NCBI GenBank assembly: GCA_017502465.1
Contig: JAFVUY010000178.1
Location: 1 to 64,000 of the forward strand
Direction: 5' to 3'
From: Bacilli bacterium
GTDB taxonomy: Bacteria > Bacillota_I > Bacilli_A > RFN20 > CAG-826
Length of the DNA stretch: 64,000 bases
The stretch's first letter is position 1. Every line of letters begins with the position of its first letter. The notes under the pieces were generated by a model. That model did not search any database. It was not told the DNA's origin and worked only from the letters and a program-made list of their open reading frames with translations. Of this stretch, positions 8,949 through 16,515 are shown piece by piece. The position numbers and the translations under genes are program-made.

Positions 8949-9570
8949 GGTGATGATCAACCTTTTTTAATCTTGCTAAACCTTTGATTTGAAGGAATGT
9001 TATAAATTTCCTTAAGGCTTTGGCTCTATGAGAATATATATTTTTTTCTGCTTCGCTTAATTCCGCGTACGTTTTATTAGCGTCCAAACAATAGAAAATA
9101 GGGTCGTAACCAAAACCATTTTCGCCTTCTATTTTTTCGGTAATACTTCCTTCTACAATACCTGTAAATCTTAAAGATTTTTCTTCTATATTGACTGCGA
9201 CAATTTCACATATAAATCTTGCGGATCTGTCATCTTTGTCTTGCAAATCAGAGATAATTTTTTGCATAGCAAAACTATGTCCCCCGCATTCTTTTGCAAA
9301 TCTAGCAGAGTTCAACCCAGGGATATTGTTTAAGGCAACTACTTCCAAACCAGAATCATCCGCGATAATTGGCAATGATGTAAAGTTTTTATAGTGGTTT
9401 GCTTTAATTAAAGCGTTTTCATAATAATTTTGACCGTTTTCTTCAGGCTCAGTGATGTCTAAAATAACGTCTCCTAAACCATAAACGGTTATTCCATATG
9501 GAGATAGTATTTGTCTCACTTCTTGAAGCTTGTGTTTGTTGTTTGAAGCAAATAAAATTTCGTAATTCAT
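8938..9570 (-). CDS. rdgB: XTP/dITP diphosphatase (RdgB/HAM1 family)
   Basis: 210 aa from the ATG at 9570, which places the conserved opening LFASNNKHKLQEV correctly; a TTG 39 nt upstream would only add a poor, lysine-rich extension. Other signatures are ITEPEENGQNYYENALIKA (residues about 40-58), ADDSGLEV (catalytic acid region), PGLNSARFA, and ENGFGYDPIFY near the C-terminus. The enzyme removes ITP, XTP and dITP by hydrolysis to the monophosphate and pyrophosphate, which keeps damaged purines out of DNA and RNA. The last 10 or so residues (ending HHHEH) are His-rich. First gene of the rdgB-SAM protein-nucleotidase-yggS run. Confidence 0.95.
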   Translation of the reverse strand: MNYEILFASNNKHKLQEVRQILSPYGITVYGLGDVILDITEPEENGQNYYENALIKANHYKNFTSLPIIADDSGLEVVALNNIPGLNSARFAKECGGHSFAMQKIISDLQDKDDRSARFICEIVAVNIEEKSLRFTGIVEGSITEKIEGENGFGYDPIFYCLDANKTYAELSEAEKNIYSHRAKALRKFITFLQIKGLARLKKVDHHHEH

Positions 9571-9580
9571 ATCCAAAATA

Positions 9581-9609
9581 AAAATAACATCATTTATTTT
9601 TATTTTCAA
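9581..9609 (-). promoter_or_regulatory. Candidate promoter of rdgB
   Basis: Minus strand TTGAAA (9604-9609), 17-nt spacer, TATTTT (9581-9586). The predicted start lies only about 3-4 nt before the rdgB ATG, giving almost no leader, and no clear Shine-Dalgarno is present. Confidence 0.35.
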
Positions 9610-9620
9610 TAAATAATAAA

Positions 9621-9644
9621 AGACCCACGGTATCCCGTAGGTCT
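9621..9644 (-). terminator. Rho-independent terminator of the TerB-like gene
   Basis: On the minus strand agacctacgg-gata-ccgtgggtct forms a fully paired 10-bp stem with one U-G wobble, followed by ttttattattt. It lies 20 nt past the TerB-like stop codon. Confidence 0.88.
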
Positions 9645-9663
9645 AGTATTAGTTTAGTGATGA

Positions 9664-10089
9664 TTATGCGAGTAATCTATCAAGTAATTGTTGTTCTGTG
9701 ACTGTTAATTTGCCATCACATGCCATAACGCAAAGACCAAATGTTAATGTTGAGTATTTAACGTTGTCTGGCATGGAGTCGATACAATTATCAAATGTTG
9801 TAACGAAATCACTTGCTGAGCCATAGTTAACTGCATCGAAATATGCATCGTATGAGCAGTCATAACCTGTGACGGATTTGAAGAAGTTGTATTCTGCGTC
9901 ACCAGTGCTCTTATCTGCAGAAACAAATAATTTGAAGAGGTTGACGATGAAAGCCATACGTTGATCAGCGTTCCAACCTTGGCCGCTTAAATAGCTGATA
10001 ATTTCTTTACCACAATTTAAAGCGATGTTAATTCTTGAATTGTTGTCCAAATCTAAGTATTTTTGGTACATTTCTGTTAAACTAGACAT
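9664..10089 (-). CDS. TerB-like small helical protein, function unknown
   Basis: 141 aa, predicted mostly helical and cytoplasmic. Two repeat-like halves carry the acidic spacing of tellurite-resistance TerB-like domains (LFVSADKSTGDAEYNFF at about 53-69 and CVMACDGKLTVTEQQLL at about 121-137). TerB-like domains bind metal or act as adaptors; no ter operon is present. It stands alone between the tRNA-Gly terminator and its own strong terminator. A good ribosome site (aaggagataatataatg) precedes the start. The assignment is by pattern only. Confidence 0.7.
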   Translation of the reverse strand: MSSLTEMYQKYLDLDNNSRINIALNCGKEIISYLSGQGWNADQRMAFIVNLFKLFVSADKSTGDAEYNFFKSVTGYDCSYDAYFDAVNYGSASDFVTTFDNCIDSMPDNVKYSTLTFGLCVMACDGKLTVTEQQLLDRLLA

Positions 10090-10171
10090 TATATTATCTC
10101 CTTTGTATGTAATATTAGTTTATCTTATTTTTCTTTTAAAAGAAACAAAAAATATATAATAATGACTACTA

Positions 10172-10197
10172 ACAAAAAAACCTAGCAAAGCTAGGTT
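10172..10197 (-). terminator. Rho-independent terminator of tRNA-Gly
   Basis: Minus strand stem aacctagc-ttt-gctaggtt (10179-10197) followed by a run of T (plus-strand aacaaaaaaa). It begins 10 nt past the tRNA CCA end. Confidence 0.9.
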
Positions 10198-10207
10198 ATA
10201 ATCGATT

Positions 10208-10281
10208 TGGAGCAGGTGACGAGAATCGAACTCGCATAGTCAGCTTGGAAGGCTGATGTTCTACCACTGAACTACACCTGC
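10208..10281 (-). tRNA. tRNA-Gly (anticodon TCC)
   Basis: 74 nt including an encoded CCA. The acceptor stem GCAGGTG pairs with CACCTGC. The D-arm is AGTTCAGTGGTAGAAC, the anticodon loop CTTCCAA puts TCC at plus positions 10247-10249, and the T-arm has GTTCGATTC. It stands alone, with its own promoter and terminator. Confidence 0.97.
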
Positions 10282-10298
10282 ATGTCGTTGCAAGTGGT

Positions 10299-10327
10299 AT
10301 TATACAAAATGTATCGAATAGACTCAA
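10299..10327 (-). promoter_or_regulatory. Promoter of tRNA-Gly
   Basis: Minus strand TTGAGT (10322-10327), 17-nt spacer, TATAAT (10299-10304). The predicted start is about 10 nt before the mature tRNA 5' end. Confidence 0.85.
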
Positions 10328-10344
10328 CACATTTTTAAAAAAAC

Positions 10345-10644
10345 TTATTTGATGATTTTTTTCAAACTTTGTTTGTCTTGGAAACCGACGGTTTTATTTA
10401 CTATTTGTCCATCGACGAAATAGAAAATTGTAGGAATAGACATAATCGCATATCTTCTTGCAAGCTCAGGGAGTTCATCGACGTCAACTTTAATAATTGC
10501 AACATCATTAACTTCCTCGCTTAATTCTTCTAAGACTGGCGTTAACATTCTGCATGGTCCACACCAAGTTGCAAAAAAGTCCACTAAAACCTTTCCTGTC
10601 TCTATTGTTTGTTCGAATTCTTCAACTGATTTTATTATTTTCAT
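10345..10644 (-). CDS. trxA: Thioredoxin
   Basis: 99 aa, a complete small thioredoxin. It has the active site WCGPC (residues 28-32) after DFFATW, the cis-Pro loop SIPTIF (near 70), and a GFQDKQSL C-terminal helix. It reduces protein disulfides in the cytoplasm, normally recharged by thioredoxin reductase (not in this window). Strong ribosome site (aagggggtacaaaaaatg). It is the last gene of a CPBP-TraX-thioredoxin run, 13 nt after the TraX-like gene. Confidence 0.97.
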   Translation of the reverse strand: MKIIKSVEEFEQTIETGKVLVDFFATWCGPCRMLTPVLEELSEEVNDVAIIKVDVDELPELARRYAIMSIPTIFYFVDGQIVNKTVGFQDKQSLKKIIK

Positions 10645-10657
10645 TTTTTGTACCCCC

Positions 10658-11560
10658 TTATAATATAAAAGTCAAATATACAATCCCGTACGCTAATAAG
10701 ATGTGTAAAGGATAATAAATGTAGCATCCATATTTGAATGCAATACTATTGTAACCTCTTTTACCATTGTAGAGCAAAAGAAGTGCACAAGAAATTAATG
10801 CATAATTTTGTAAACCGATATCCCAAAAAACTTTGATAGGATCCATAAATAAGCCAATTAAATATAATCCAATTGTGATGATTGATAAAAATAAAATGGA
10901 GATAGAATTAACAACGATTCTATATAAATTATTATCCTTAGTCATTTCATAATCTAAGCCAGTAAAACTAGATGTGTTGTTTAATAACCATTTAGCAATA
11001 GGGTAGGATAAATAGAACGCAACTACTAAAGCAATTGAATACCAGTGATATTGGCTTCTTAAAAAGTAAGGAAAATATTTAGCTATAGGAGCGCCGGAAA
11101 AATCTAAACCATAGAAGATAAAGGAAACAACTCCAAATGCAATTGGCAGTAAGGCGATAGCTTTAATCCATATCCGTTTATCCATAAGACACTTAACCGC
11201 GATCGCACCTAAAATAAGGTCAAAAAATATGTTTCCTTGAGCAACTCTTAACTTCATAACATATTCCATAAATATTTGTGAGATAAGAACTGCAGCAGCA
11301 ATTACCCCCATGTTTAATAAATATCTTTTAAAGTTTCTTGTGTGCAATACACCTTCAACAATTAAAAAGCAGAAAATTGGTAAGGCAAGTCTTCCAATGA
11401 TTCTACAAACATTCACTATCGCCATGACTTGAGGATTCTCTCCATAATACATACCTAAAGCAACTCCAACATGGTCAATTGTCATAGTTAATAAGGCGAT
11501 GATTTTTAGCCAAAATCCATCTAAAATCAAATAAGATAGTTCGTTTTTGCTGGGTTTCAT
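10658..11560 (-). CDS. TraX family membrane protein
   Basis: 300 aa with about eight or nine hydrophobic segments. The N-terminal block LKIIALLTMTIDHVGVAL is characteristic of TraX-type (acetyltransferase-like) membrane proteins, named after the F-pilin acetylase but widespread in Firmicutes chromosomes without conjugation genes. The substrate is unknown. There is a 2-nt gap to the upstream CPBP protease gene and 13 nt to trxA, so it is likely co-transcribed with both. No conjugation genes are nearby, so pilin acetylation is unlikely. Confidence 0.85.
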   Translation of the reverse strand: MKPSKNELSYLILDGFWLKIIALLTMTIDHVGVALGMYYGENPQVMAIVNVCRIIGRLALPIFCFLIVEGVLHTRNFKRYLLNMGVIAAAVLISQIFMEYVMKLRVAQGNIFFDLILGAIAVKCLMDKRIWIKAIALLPIAFGVVSFIFYGLDFSGAPIAKYFPYFLRSQYHWYSIALVVAFYLSYPIAKWLLNNTSSFTGLDYEMTKDNNLYRIVVNSISILFLSIITIGLYLIGLFMDPIKVFWDIGLQNYALISCALLLLYNGKRGYNSIAFKYGCYIYYPLHILLAYGIVYLTFIL

Positions 11561-11562
11561 AA

Positions 11563-12411
11563 CTAATTAAGGGTTGCTATTACCATAGAAATTGATAACA
11601 CATTATTCATAACATGTGCGATTGTAGAACTAATAAATCCGCCTTTTTGATAGGTAAAACATAAAAGAAGTCCTGCTGCAATATAAGAAGGTAAATTTAT
11701 TAATTCGTTAACTATATTATCGCTACTAAAATTAAAATGAATTAATCCAAACACAAGACCGGTCAGTACATAAGCTAGCCATAATTTTCCAGATCTATTT
11801 AAAAAGCCAAACAAACCGATTCTATATGTAATTTCTTCTACAATTGGTCCTATTAAACCAAAAATGATTAAACAAATTACAGGATTATATCCAATCATGA
11901 TTTCCAATGCGCTTTGGTTATCGTTAACATTTCCTTTACTTAACATGCTAGTTATATATCCTATTAGAATATTAGTAGCAATGAGTGCAATCCCAAAAAC
12001 AAAACCAGCGATATAGGAATTTTTATTTTTCAAAAGATTTAAGAAAACTTTTCTTTTTGGAATCAATATAACGACCATTATAAAAAATGTAATAAGATAG
12101 GTTAAAACATTTATCCATAAAACAGCTTCAGGGTAACTATTTAAATTTGCAATGAAATCATTAGAAGTTATACCCATTTTTTTACAGGCAATATTTGCCC
12201 AAATGAGAATAACAAAAGTCGAAATTAAGGAGAGACCAAGCCACCCTAAAATAAATAAACCCATTTGTCTCATTGAATCAAACATCAATAAATTTTTGTG
12301 TTTAGTCGTAATAGGTGACACTTCATTTTCTGCAAGACAGTTTGGGCATACGCTTTCGTGTATGTCGTAATATCGGTCACACTTTGTGCACTTTATATTC
12401 TTTGTAAACAT
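11563..12411 (-). CDS. CPBP family intramembrane protease with N-terminal zinc ribbon
   Basis: 282 aa from the ATG at 12411; a GTG at 12444 would add 11 residues and neither start has a clear ribosome site. The N-terminus has CTKCDRYYDIHESVCPNC, a C-x2-C...C-x2-C zinc ribbon (from residue 7). About seven membrane segments follow. The CPBP motifs are EEITYRIGLFG (the EExxxR glutamates) and LIHFNFS (His). Such glutamic-type proteases cleave substrates within the membrane (CAAX/abortive-infection family). The zinc ribbon may bind a partner. First gene of the unit with TraX-like and trxA. Confidence 0.87.
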   Translation of the reverse strand: MFTKNIKCTKCDRYYDIHESVCPNCLAENEVSPITTKHKNLLMFDSMRQMGLFILGWLGLSLISTFVILIWANIACKKMGITSNDFIANLNSYPEAVLWINVLTYLITFFIMVVILIPKRKVFLNLLKNKNSYIAGFVFGIALIATNILIGYITSMLSKGNVNDNQSALEIMIGYNPVICLIIFGLIGPIVEEITYRIGLFGFLNRSGKLWLAYVLTGLVFGLIHFNFSSDNIVNELINLPSYIAAGLLLCFTYQKGGFISSTIAHVMNNVLSISMVIATLN

Positions 12412-12415
12412 TTCT

Positions 12416-12443
12416 TTGACTTTCTTATAAGAAAAACTATACA
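12416..12443 (+). promoter_or_regulatory. Candidate promoter of the YigZ-like/mrp operon
   Basis: TTGACT (12416-12421), 16-nt spacer, TATACA (12438-12443). The spacer begins with the perfect 12-bp palindrome ttcttataagaa (12422-12433), a possible operator in this 64-bp divergent region. Confidence 0.4.
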
Positions 12444-12475
12444 CTAAAAGAGAACTAAATTAAAGTCTAATAGTT

Positions 12476-12856
12476 ATGCAAACAGTTACTGAACGTTTTA
12501 TCAAAACTACAGAAATGATGGGTTCAAAATTTATTGCGATTTTGTTTCCGTTAAATGATGATTCCTTATTTAAAGGAATTTTAAACGACATCAAAAAAGA
12601 ATTTAACAAGGCTCGTCACTATGTTTACGCATATCGTGTTGGACAAAAAAGCAAATCTAATGATGATTCCGAACCAAAGGGAACTGCAGGGAGGCCCTTA
12701 TTAGAATTACTCCACAAAAAAGATATGAATAACTGCGCTATTGTAGTTGTTAGATATTTTGGTGGAACTAAATTAGGCGCCGGTAGATTGCTTAGAACTT
12801 ATGTTCAATCAGGAGTAAATGTTATTAATGTCGCAAATCTAATTGCGATTGATTAG
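12476..12856 (+). CDS. YigZ/IMPACT-type protein, N-terminal domain only
   Basis: 126 aa. It matches the Impact N-terminal domain (UPF0029): AYRVGQ, DDSEPKGTAGRPLLELL and VVVRYFGGTKLGAGRLLRTY (residues 83-102). Bacterial YigZ is usually about 200 aa, with a second C-terminal domain that is missing here. No remnant is visible, because the mrp gene begins 10 nt later. Proposed roles involve translation or stress, by analogy with yeast/mammalian IMPACT. No ribosome site is seen. First gene of a four-gene plus-strand run. Confidence 0.88.
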   Translation: MQTVTERFIKTTEMMGSKFIAILFPLNDDSLFKGILNDIKKEFNKARHYVYAYRVGQKSKSNDDSEPKGTAGRPLLELLHKKDMNNCAIVVVRYFGGTKLGAGRLLRTYVQSGVNVINVANLIAID

Positions 12857-12866
12857 AGGTGAAATT

Positions 12867-13676
12867 ATGTCAGAATGTACACACGATTGTTCGAGTTGTC
12901 CTAGTGCAGGAAGCTGCGATCACAAAATTGTTAAAGCAAAATTGAACGACAGAAGTTCTATAAAGAAAATTGTCGGCGTTTTAAGCGGAAAAGGTGGGGT
13001 TGGTAAAAGCTTTGTTACCTCTCTATTGGCGGCTCAATTAGCTAGAGAAGGCTATAGAGTAGGTATCCTTGACGCCGATATCACTGGACCAAGCATTCCT
13101 AAAGCTTTTGGAGTAAAAGGTCCCGCGGAAGGAGAAGGCGGATTAATTTATCCAATTGAAAGTAGAACAGGAATCAAAATCATGTCCGCTAACTTGCTTT
13201 TAGAAAATGAAGCAGACCCAATTATTTGGAGAGGACCATTACTTGGTAATTTAGTCAAACAGTTTTATGAAGATGTTTTATGGGATGAATTAGATTATTT
13301 ATTAATCGATATGCCACCAGGTACTGGTGATGTTGCATTATCAGTTTTCCAATTACTTCCAGTTGATGAACTTGTTATTGTTACATCTCCTCAAGATTTA
13401 GTTTCATTGATTGTTTCTAAAGCTTTAAAAATGGCTGAAATGATGGACATTCATGTTTTAGGTGTAGTCGAAAATATGTCATATGTCGCTTGCCCAAACT
13501 GCGAAGAAAAAATCAAAATTTATGGAGAATCTAACATCCACGAATTTGCTAAACAAATGAATTTTGAAGTTTTAGGCCAATTACCAATTATTCCAGGTAA
13601 TTCTACAAAAGTAGACGAAGGCAAAGTCGAAACAATCGTCTTAAAAGAAATTGAAGAAATCACTAAGAAATTATAG
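12867..13676 (+). CDS. mrp: Mrp/NBP35-type P-loop ATPase (iron-sulfur carrier)
   Basis: 269 aa from the ATG at 12867, which has a good AGAGGTG site; an in-frame TTG 24 nt upstream has none. The N-terminus has a Cys cluster CTHDCSSCPSAGSC, as in Nbp35-like proteins. The deviant Walker A is GVLSGKGGVGKSFV (near residue 37), the Walker B region is DYLLIDMPPGTGD (near 150), and the C-terminal CPNC (about 213-216) can bridge a 4Fe-4S cluster across the dimer. It delivers Fe-S clusters to apo-proteins. No suf or isc genes are in the window. The fold and motifs are unambiguous; client proteins are unknown. Confidence 0.94.
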   Translation: MSECTHDCSSCPSAGSCDHKIVKAKLNDRSSIKKIVGVLSGKGGVGKSFVTSLLAAQLAREGYRVGILDADITGPSIPKAFGVKGPAEGEGGLIYPIESRTGIKIMSANLLLENEADPIIWRGPLLGNLVKQFYEDVLWDELDYLLIDMPPGTGDVALSVFQLLPVDELVIVTSPQDLVSLIVSKALKMAEMMDIHVLGVVENMSYVACPNCEEKIKIYGESNIHEFAKQMNFEVLGQLPIIPGNSTKVDEGKVETIVLKEIEEITKKL

Positions 13677-13686
13677 GAGATAGAAA

Positions 13687-14943
13687 ATGAACGAATTTGA
13701 AATTAGAAGAAATAGACTTTTAGATCGCATGGATGAAAATTCTGTGTGTTTATTATTCTCTGGTGTTTCAAAAATTAAAAGCGAAGATAGTACTTATCCA
13801 TTTTTGAGCAATAGACATTTTTACTACCTTACTGGTATTGAACAAGAAAATTCTATGTTGATTTTAATTAAAGGCATTTGTGAAAATCATGTTTATTTGT
13901 TTGTTGATGAATATAACGAAATTAAAGAAAAATGGACAGGAAAAAGATTAACATTTGATGAAGCTAGATATATTTCTGGAGTTAACAATGTTAACAGTAC
14001 GAATGCATTGGATAGCATTTTAAGTCTTGCTTTAGCAAAAGAAGACAATCAATATGGAGCGATTTCAACGTTATATTTGGATTTATCCCCTGAAATCAAA
14101 ATCAGAGAATCTACTTCCACGAACGAATTAGCAAACGCGATTAGAAAAAAATATAGTCATCTTGAAGTCAAAAATATTTACGAAGATATTACTAGACTTA
14201 GAATGATTAAATCTAAATTCGAAGTGGATTCTATAAAAGAGGCTATTAAAATTACTCAACAAGGTATTAATAATTTAATTATTAACATGAAAGTTGGACA
14301 ATATGAATATTTTTTAGCGGATAACTTTGAATTTTATGGAAGAAGCCATAATAGAACAAATCTTGCTTTCGACACAATTGTGGCAAGCGGAAAGAACGCA
14401 TTATGTTTACATTACCCAACACAAAATTCCCAAATTAAAGGTGATGATTTAGTTTTATTTGATTTAGGTTTTGCCCATAAAGGATACGCCGCTGATATTT
14501 CAAGAACGTATCCAATTTCTGGAACTTTTAATGAAGTTCAAAGAGATATTTACGAAGCAGTTTTAAATTGCAATAAAGCTCTCATTGAATACGCAAAACC
14601 AGGATTAACTCTGTTAGATTTACAAAATTTTGCTTCAGATTTTTTAAGAAGCGAATGTATTAGATTAGGTTTGATGGATGAAAGCGAAGACATTAGAAAA
14701 TATTATTATCATTCATGCTCTCATCATTTAGGTTTAGATACCCACGATTGTGCAATTAGATCTCTTCCATTAGAACCTGGTAATGTTATCACAATTGAAC
14801 CTGGTTTATATTTTGCTAATAACGGAATTGGTGTTCGCGTTGAAGATGATATTCTTATTACATCGACAGGCGCCGAAAATCTAAGCATTGGTATCCAAAA
14901 AGAAATAAATGATATCGAACGCTTATTCAAAATGAAAGGCTAA
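13687..14943 (+). CDS. M24 family Xaa-Pro aminopeptidase
   Basis: 418 aa. The N-terminal creatinase-like domain (1-170) contains FLSNRHFYYLTGIEQENS. The catalytic pita-bread domain has the five metal ligands in VLFDLGFAHKGYAADISRTYP (two Asp), HHLGLDTHD (His), TIEPGLYF (Glu) and GVRVEDDILIT (Glu). It releases the N-terminal residue ahead of proline, for peptide recycling in the cytoplasm. Ribosome site aggagatag precedes the ATG. It follows mrp by 10 nt and precedes glpK by 1 nt. Confidence 0.95.
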   Translation: MNEFEIRRNRLLDRMDENSVCLLFSGVSKIKSEDSTYPFLSNRHFYYLTGIEQENSMLILIKGICENHVYLFVDEYNEIKEKWTGKRLTFDEARYISGVNNVNSTNALDSILSLALAKEDNQYGAISTLYLDLSPEIKIRESTSTNELANAIRKKYSHLEVKNIYEDITRLRMIKSKFEVDSIKEAIKITQQGINNLIINMKVGQYEYFLADNFEFYGRSHNRTNLAFDTIVASGKNALCLHYPTQNSQIKGDDLVLFDLGFAHKGYAADISRTYPISGTFNEVQRDIYEAVLNCNKALIEYAKPGLTLLDLQNFASDFLRSECIRLGLMDESEDIRKYYYHSCSHHLGLDTHDCAIRSLPLEPGNVITIEPGLYFANNGIGVRVEDDILITSTGAENLSIGIQKEINDIERLFKMKG

Positions 14944-14944
14944 T

Positions 14945-16423
14945 ATGAAAAAATTTATTCTCGCGATTGATCAAGGAACAACATCTACAAGAGCCATTCT
15001 TTTTAATCACGAAGGCGAACTTTGCTATGTTGCTCAAAGAGAAGTTGAATGTTTATTTCCTAAATCTGGATGGGTTGAAGCTGACGCTCTAAGTTTATGG
15101 GTATCGGTTATTGATGTTGTTAACGAAGTTTTGGTTAAAGCCAATATTAAAATGGATGAAATCGATTCTATTGGCATCACTAACCAAAGAGAAACTACAA
15201 TTGTTTGGGATAAGAAAACAGGTTTACCTGTTTATCACGCTGTAATTTGGCAATCAAGACAAAGCGATTATATATGCGATAAATTTGAAAAATACAAAGA
15301 ATTGATTCATAGCAAAACAGGTTTATTAATCAATCCATATTTTTCAGCGAGCAAAATTAGATTTATATTAGATCACATTCCTCACGGCCAAGAAAGAGCG
15401 GAAAATGGTGAACTCCTTTTTGGAACCGTTGATAGTTGGATAATTTATAAATTAAGCCAAGGCAAAGTTCACGCAACTGACGTATCTAATGCTTCAAGAA
15501 CTATGCTTTTTAATATTAATAATTTGAAGTGGGATGATGAACTGTGTTCGCTTTTTAACATTCCAAAATGTATGCTTCCAAAAGTTTATGATTGCTCTTT
15601 TGATTACGGAGCCGCTTCCTTTTTTGATAAAAATGTTCATATTAGAGGAGTGGCAGGCGATCAACAATCAGCTTTATTTGGTCAAACTTGTTTTACAAAA
15701 GGTGAATGTAAAAATACCTATGGAACAGGATGCTTCATGCTTATGAATATTGGCGATAAGCCACTTTTATCTTCAAAAGGGCTTTTAACAACTGTTGCTT
15801 GGAAGATTCAAGATAAAGTTGTTTACGCACTAGAAGGTTCTGTTTTTGTTGGAGGCGCGATTGTTCAATGGGTCCGTGATGAACTTCAAATGATTAGAAC
15901 CGCAAAAGAAAGCGAAGAAGTTGCAAGAGGATGCGAATCTACAAATGGGGTTTATGTCGTTCCTTCCTTTGTTGGTTTGGGAACTCCTTATTGGGATGAT
16001 GATGTTCGAGGTTCTGTCTTTGGTCTAACTAGAGGTACAAGCAAAGAGCAATTTGTTAGAGCTTGCTTAGAAGGCATTGCTTATCAATGTAAAGACGTCT
16101 ATGACATTATGAAAAAAGAAGCCCATATTCCAACAAAATCATTAAAAGTTGATGGAGGCGCAACTTCAAATAAGTTACTTATGCAATTCCAAAGTGACAT
16201 CCTTCAAATTGATATAAAATTACCTCGTTGTTTAGAAACTACCGCTTTAGGTGTCGCTTATTTTGCTGGTCTTAACAGTGGTTATTATAAAAATCTTCAA
16301 GAAATTATTGAAATCCATTCTTATCAGGCTATCTTTGAACCGAAAATGGAAAAAGAAGAAGTTAAAGAGCGTTATAAAGGATGGAAAAAGGCTATTAAAG
16401 CCACTAGAGTCTTCAAAATTTAG
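14945..16423 (+). CDS. glpK: Glycerol kinase
   Basis: 492 aa, full length. FGGY-kinase signatures: AIDQGTTSTRAILF (residues 6-19), GITNQRETTIVWDK, WQSRQSD, and the C-terminal GLGTPYWDDDVRG and KVDGGATSNKLLMQFQSDI. It phosphorylates glycerol to glycerol-3-phosphate for lipid synthesis or catabolism. No glycerol facilitator or glycerol-3-phosphate dehydrogenase lies next to it; it is instead the last gene of the mrp-peptidase run. The His that phosphotransferase systems phosphorylate in Firmicute GlpK was not identified by eye. Confidence 0.97.
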   Translation: MKKFILAIDQGTTSTRAILFNHEGELCYVAQREVECLFPKSGWVEADALSLWVSVIDVVNEVLVKANIKMDEIDSIGITNQRETTIVWDKKTGLPVYHAVIWQSRQSDYICDKFEKYKELIHSKTGLLINPYFSASKIRFILDHIPHGQERAENGELLFGTVDSWIIYKLSQGKVHATDVSNASRTMLFNINNLKWDDELCSLFNIPKCMLPKVYDCSFDYGAASFFDKNVHIRGVAGDQQSALFGQTCFTKGECKNTYGTGCFMLMNIGDKPLLSSKGLLTTVAWKIQDKVVYALEGSVFVGGAIVQWVRDELQMIRTAKESEEVARGCESTNGVYVVPSFVGLGTPYWDDDVRGSVFGLTRGTSKEQFVRACLEGIAYQCKDVYDIMKKEAHIPTKSLKVDGGATSNKLLMQFQSDILQIDIKLPRCLETTALGVAYFAGLNSGYYKNLQEIIEIHSYQAIFEPKMEKEEVKERYKGWKKAIKATRVFKI

Positions 16424-16454
16424 TTAATTTTTAAAAGAAATTTTTATAAAAATA

Positions 16455-16485
16455 TGACAAATAGGTATACCATACCTATTTGACA
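16455..16485. repeat. 14-bp-arm inverted repeat over the addB -35 (candidate operator)
   Basis: Arms tgacaaataggtat (16455-16468) and atacctatttgaca (16472-16485) around acc are complementary at 13 of 14 positions, 11 of them contiguous. The right arm contains the -35 hexamer TTGACA. There is no T-run after it, so an operator is more likely than a glpK terminator. Confidence 0.6.
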
Positions 16486-16509
16486 TTAAATAATAGCGCA
16501 AGTTATAAT
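16480..16509 (+). promoter_or_regulatory. Consensus promoter of addB
   Basis: Perfect TTGACA (16480-16485) and TATAAT (16504-16509) with an 18-nt spacer. The start site expected 6-7 nt downstream coincides with the addB ATG at 16516, and no ribosome site is present. Confidence 0.8.
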
Positions 16510-16515
16510 GTAGAC

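Noticed and set aside
10658..11560. TraX-like gene as evidence of a conjugative element
   Set aside because: No other conjugation, integrase or plasmid gene is near; TraX-like proteins are common in chromosomes.
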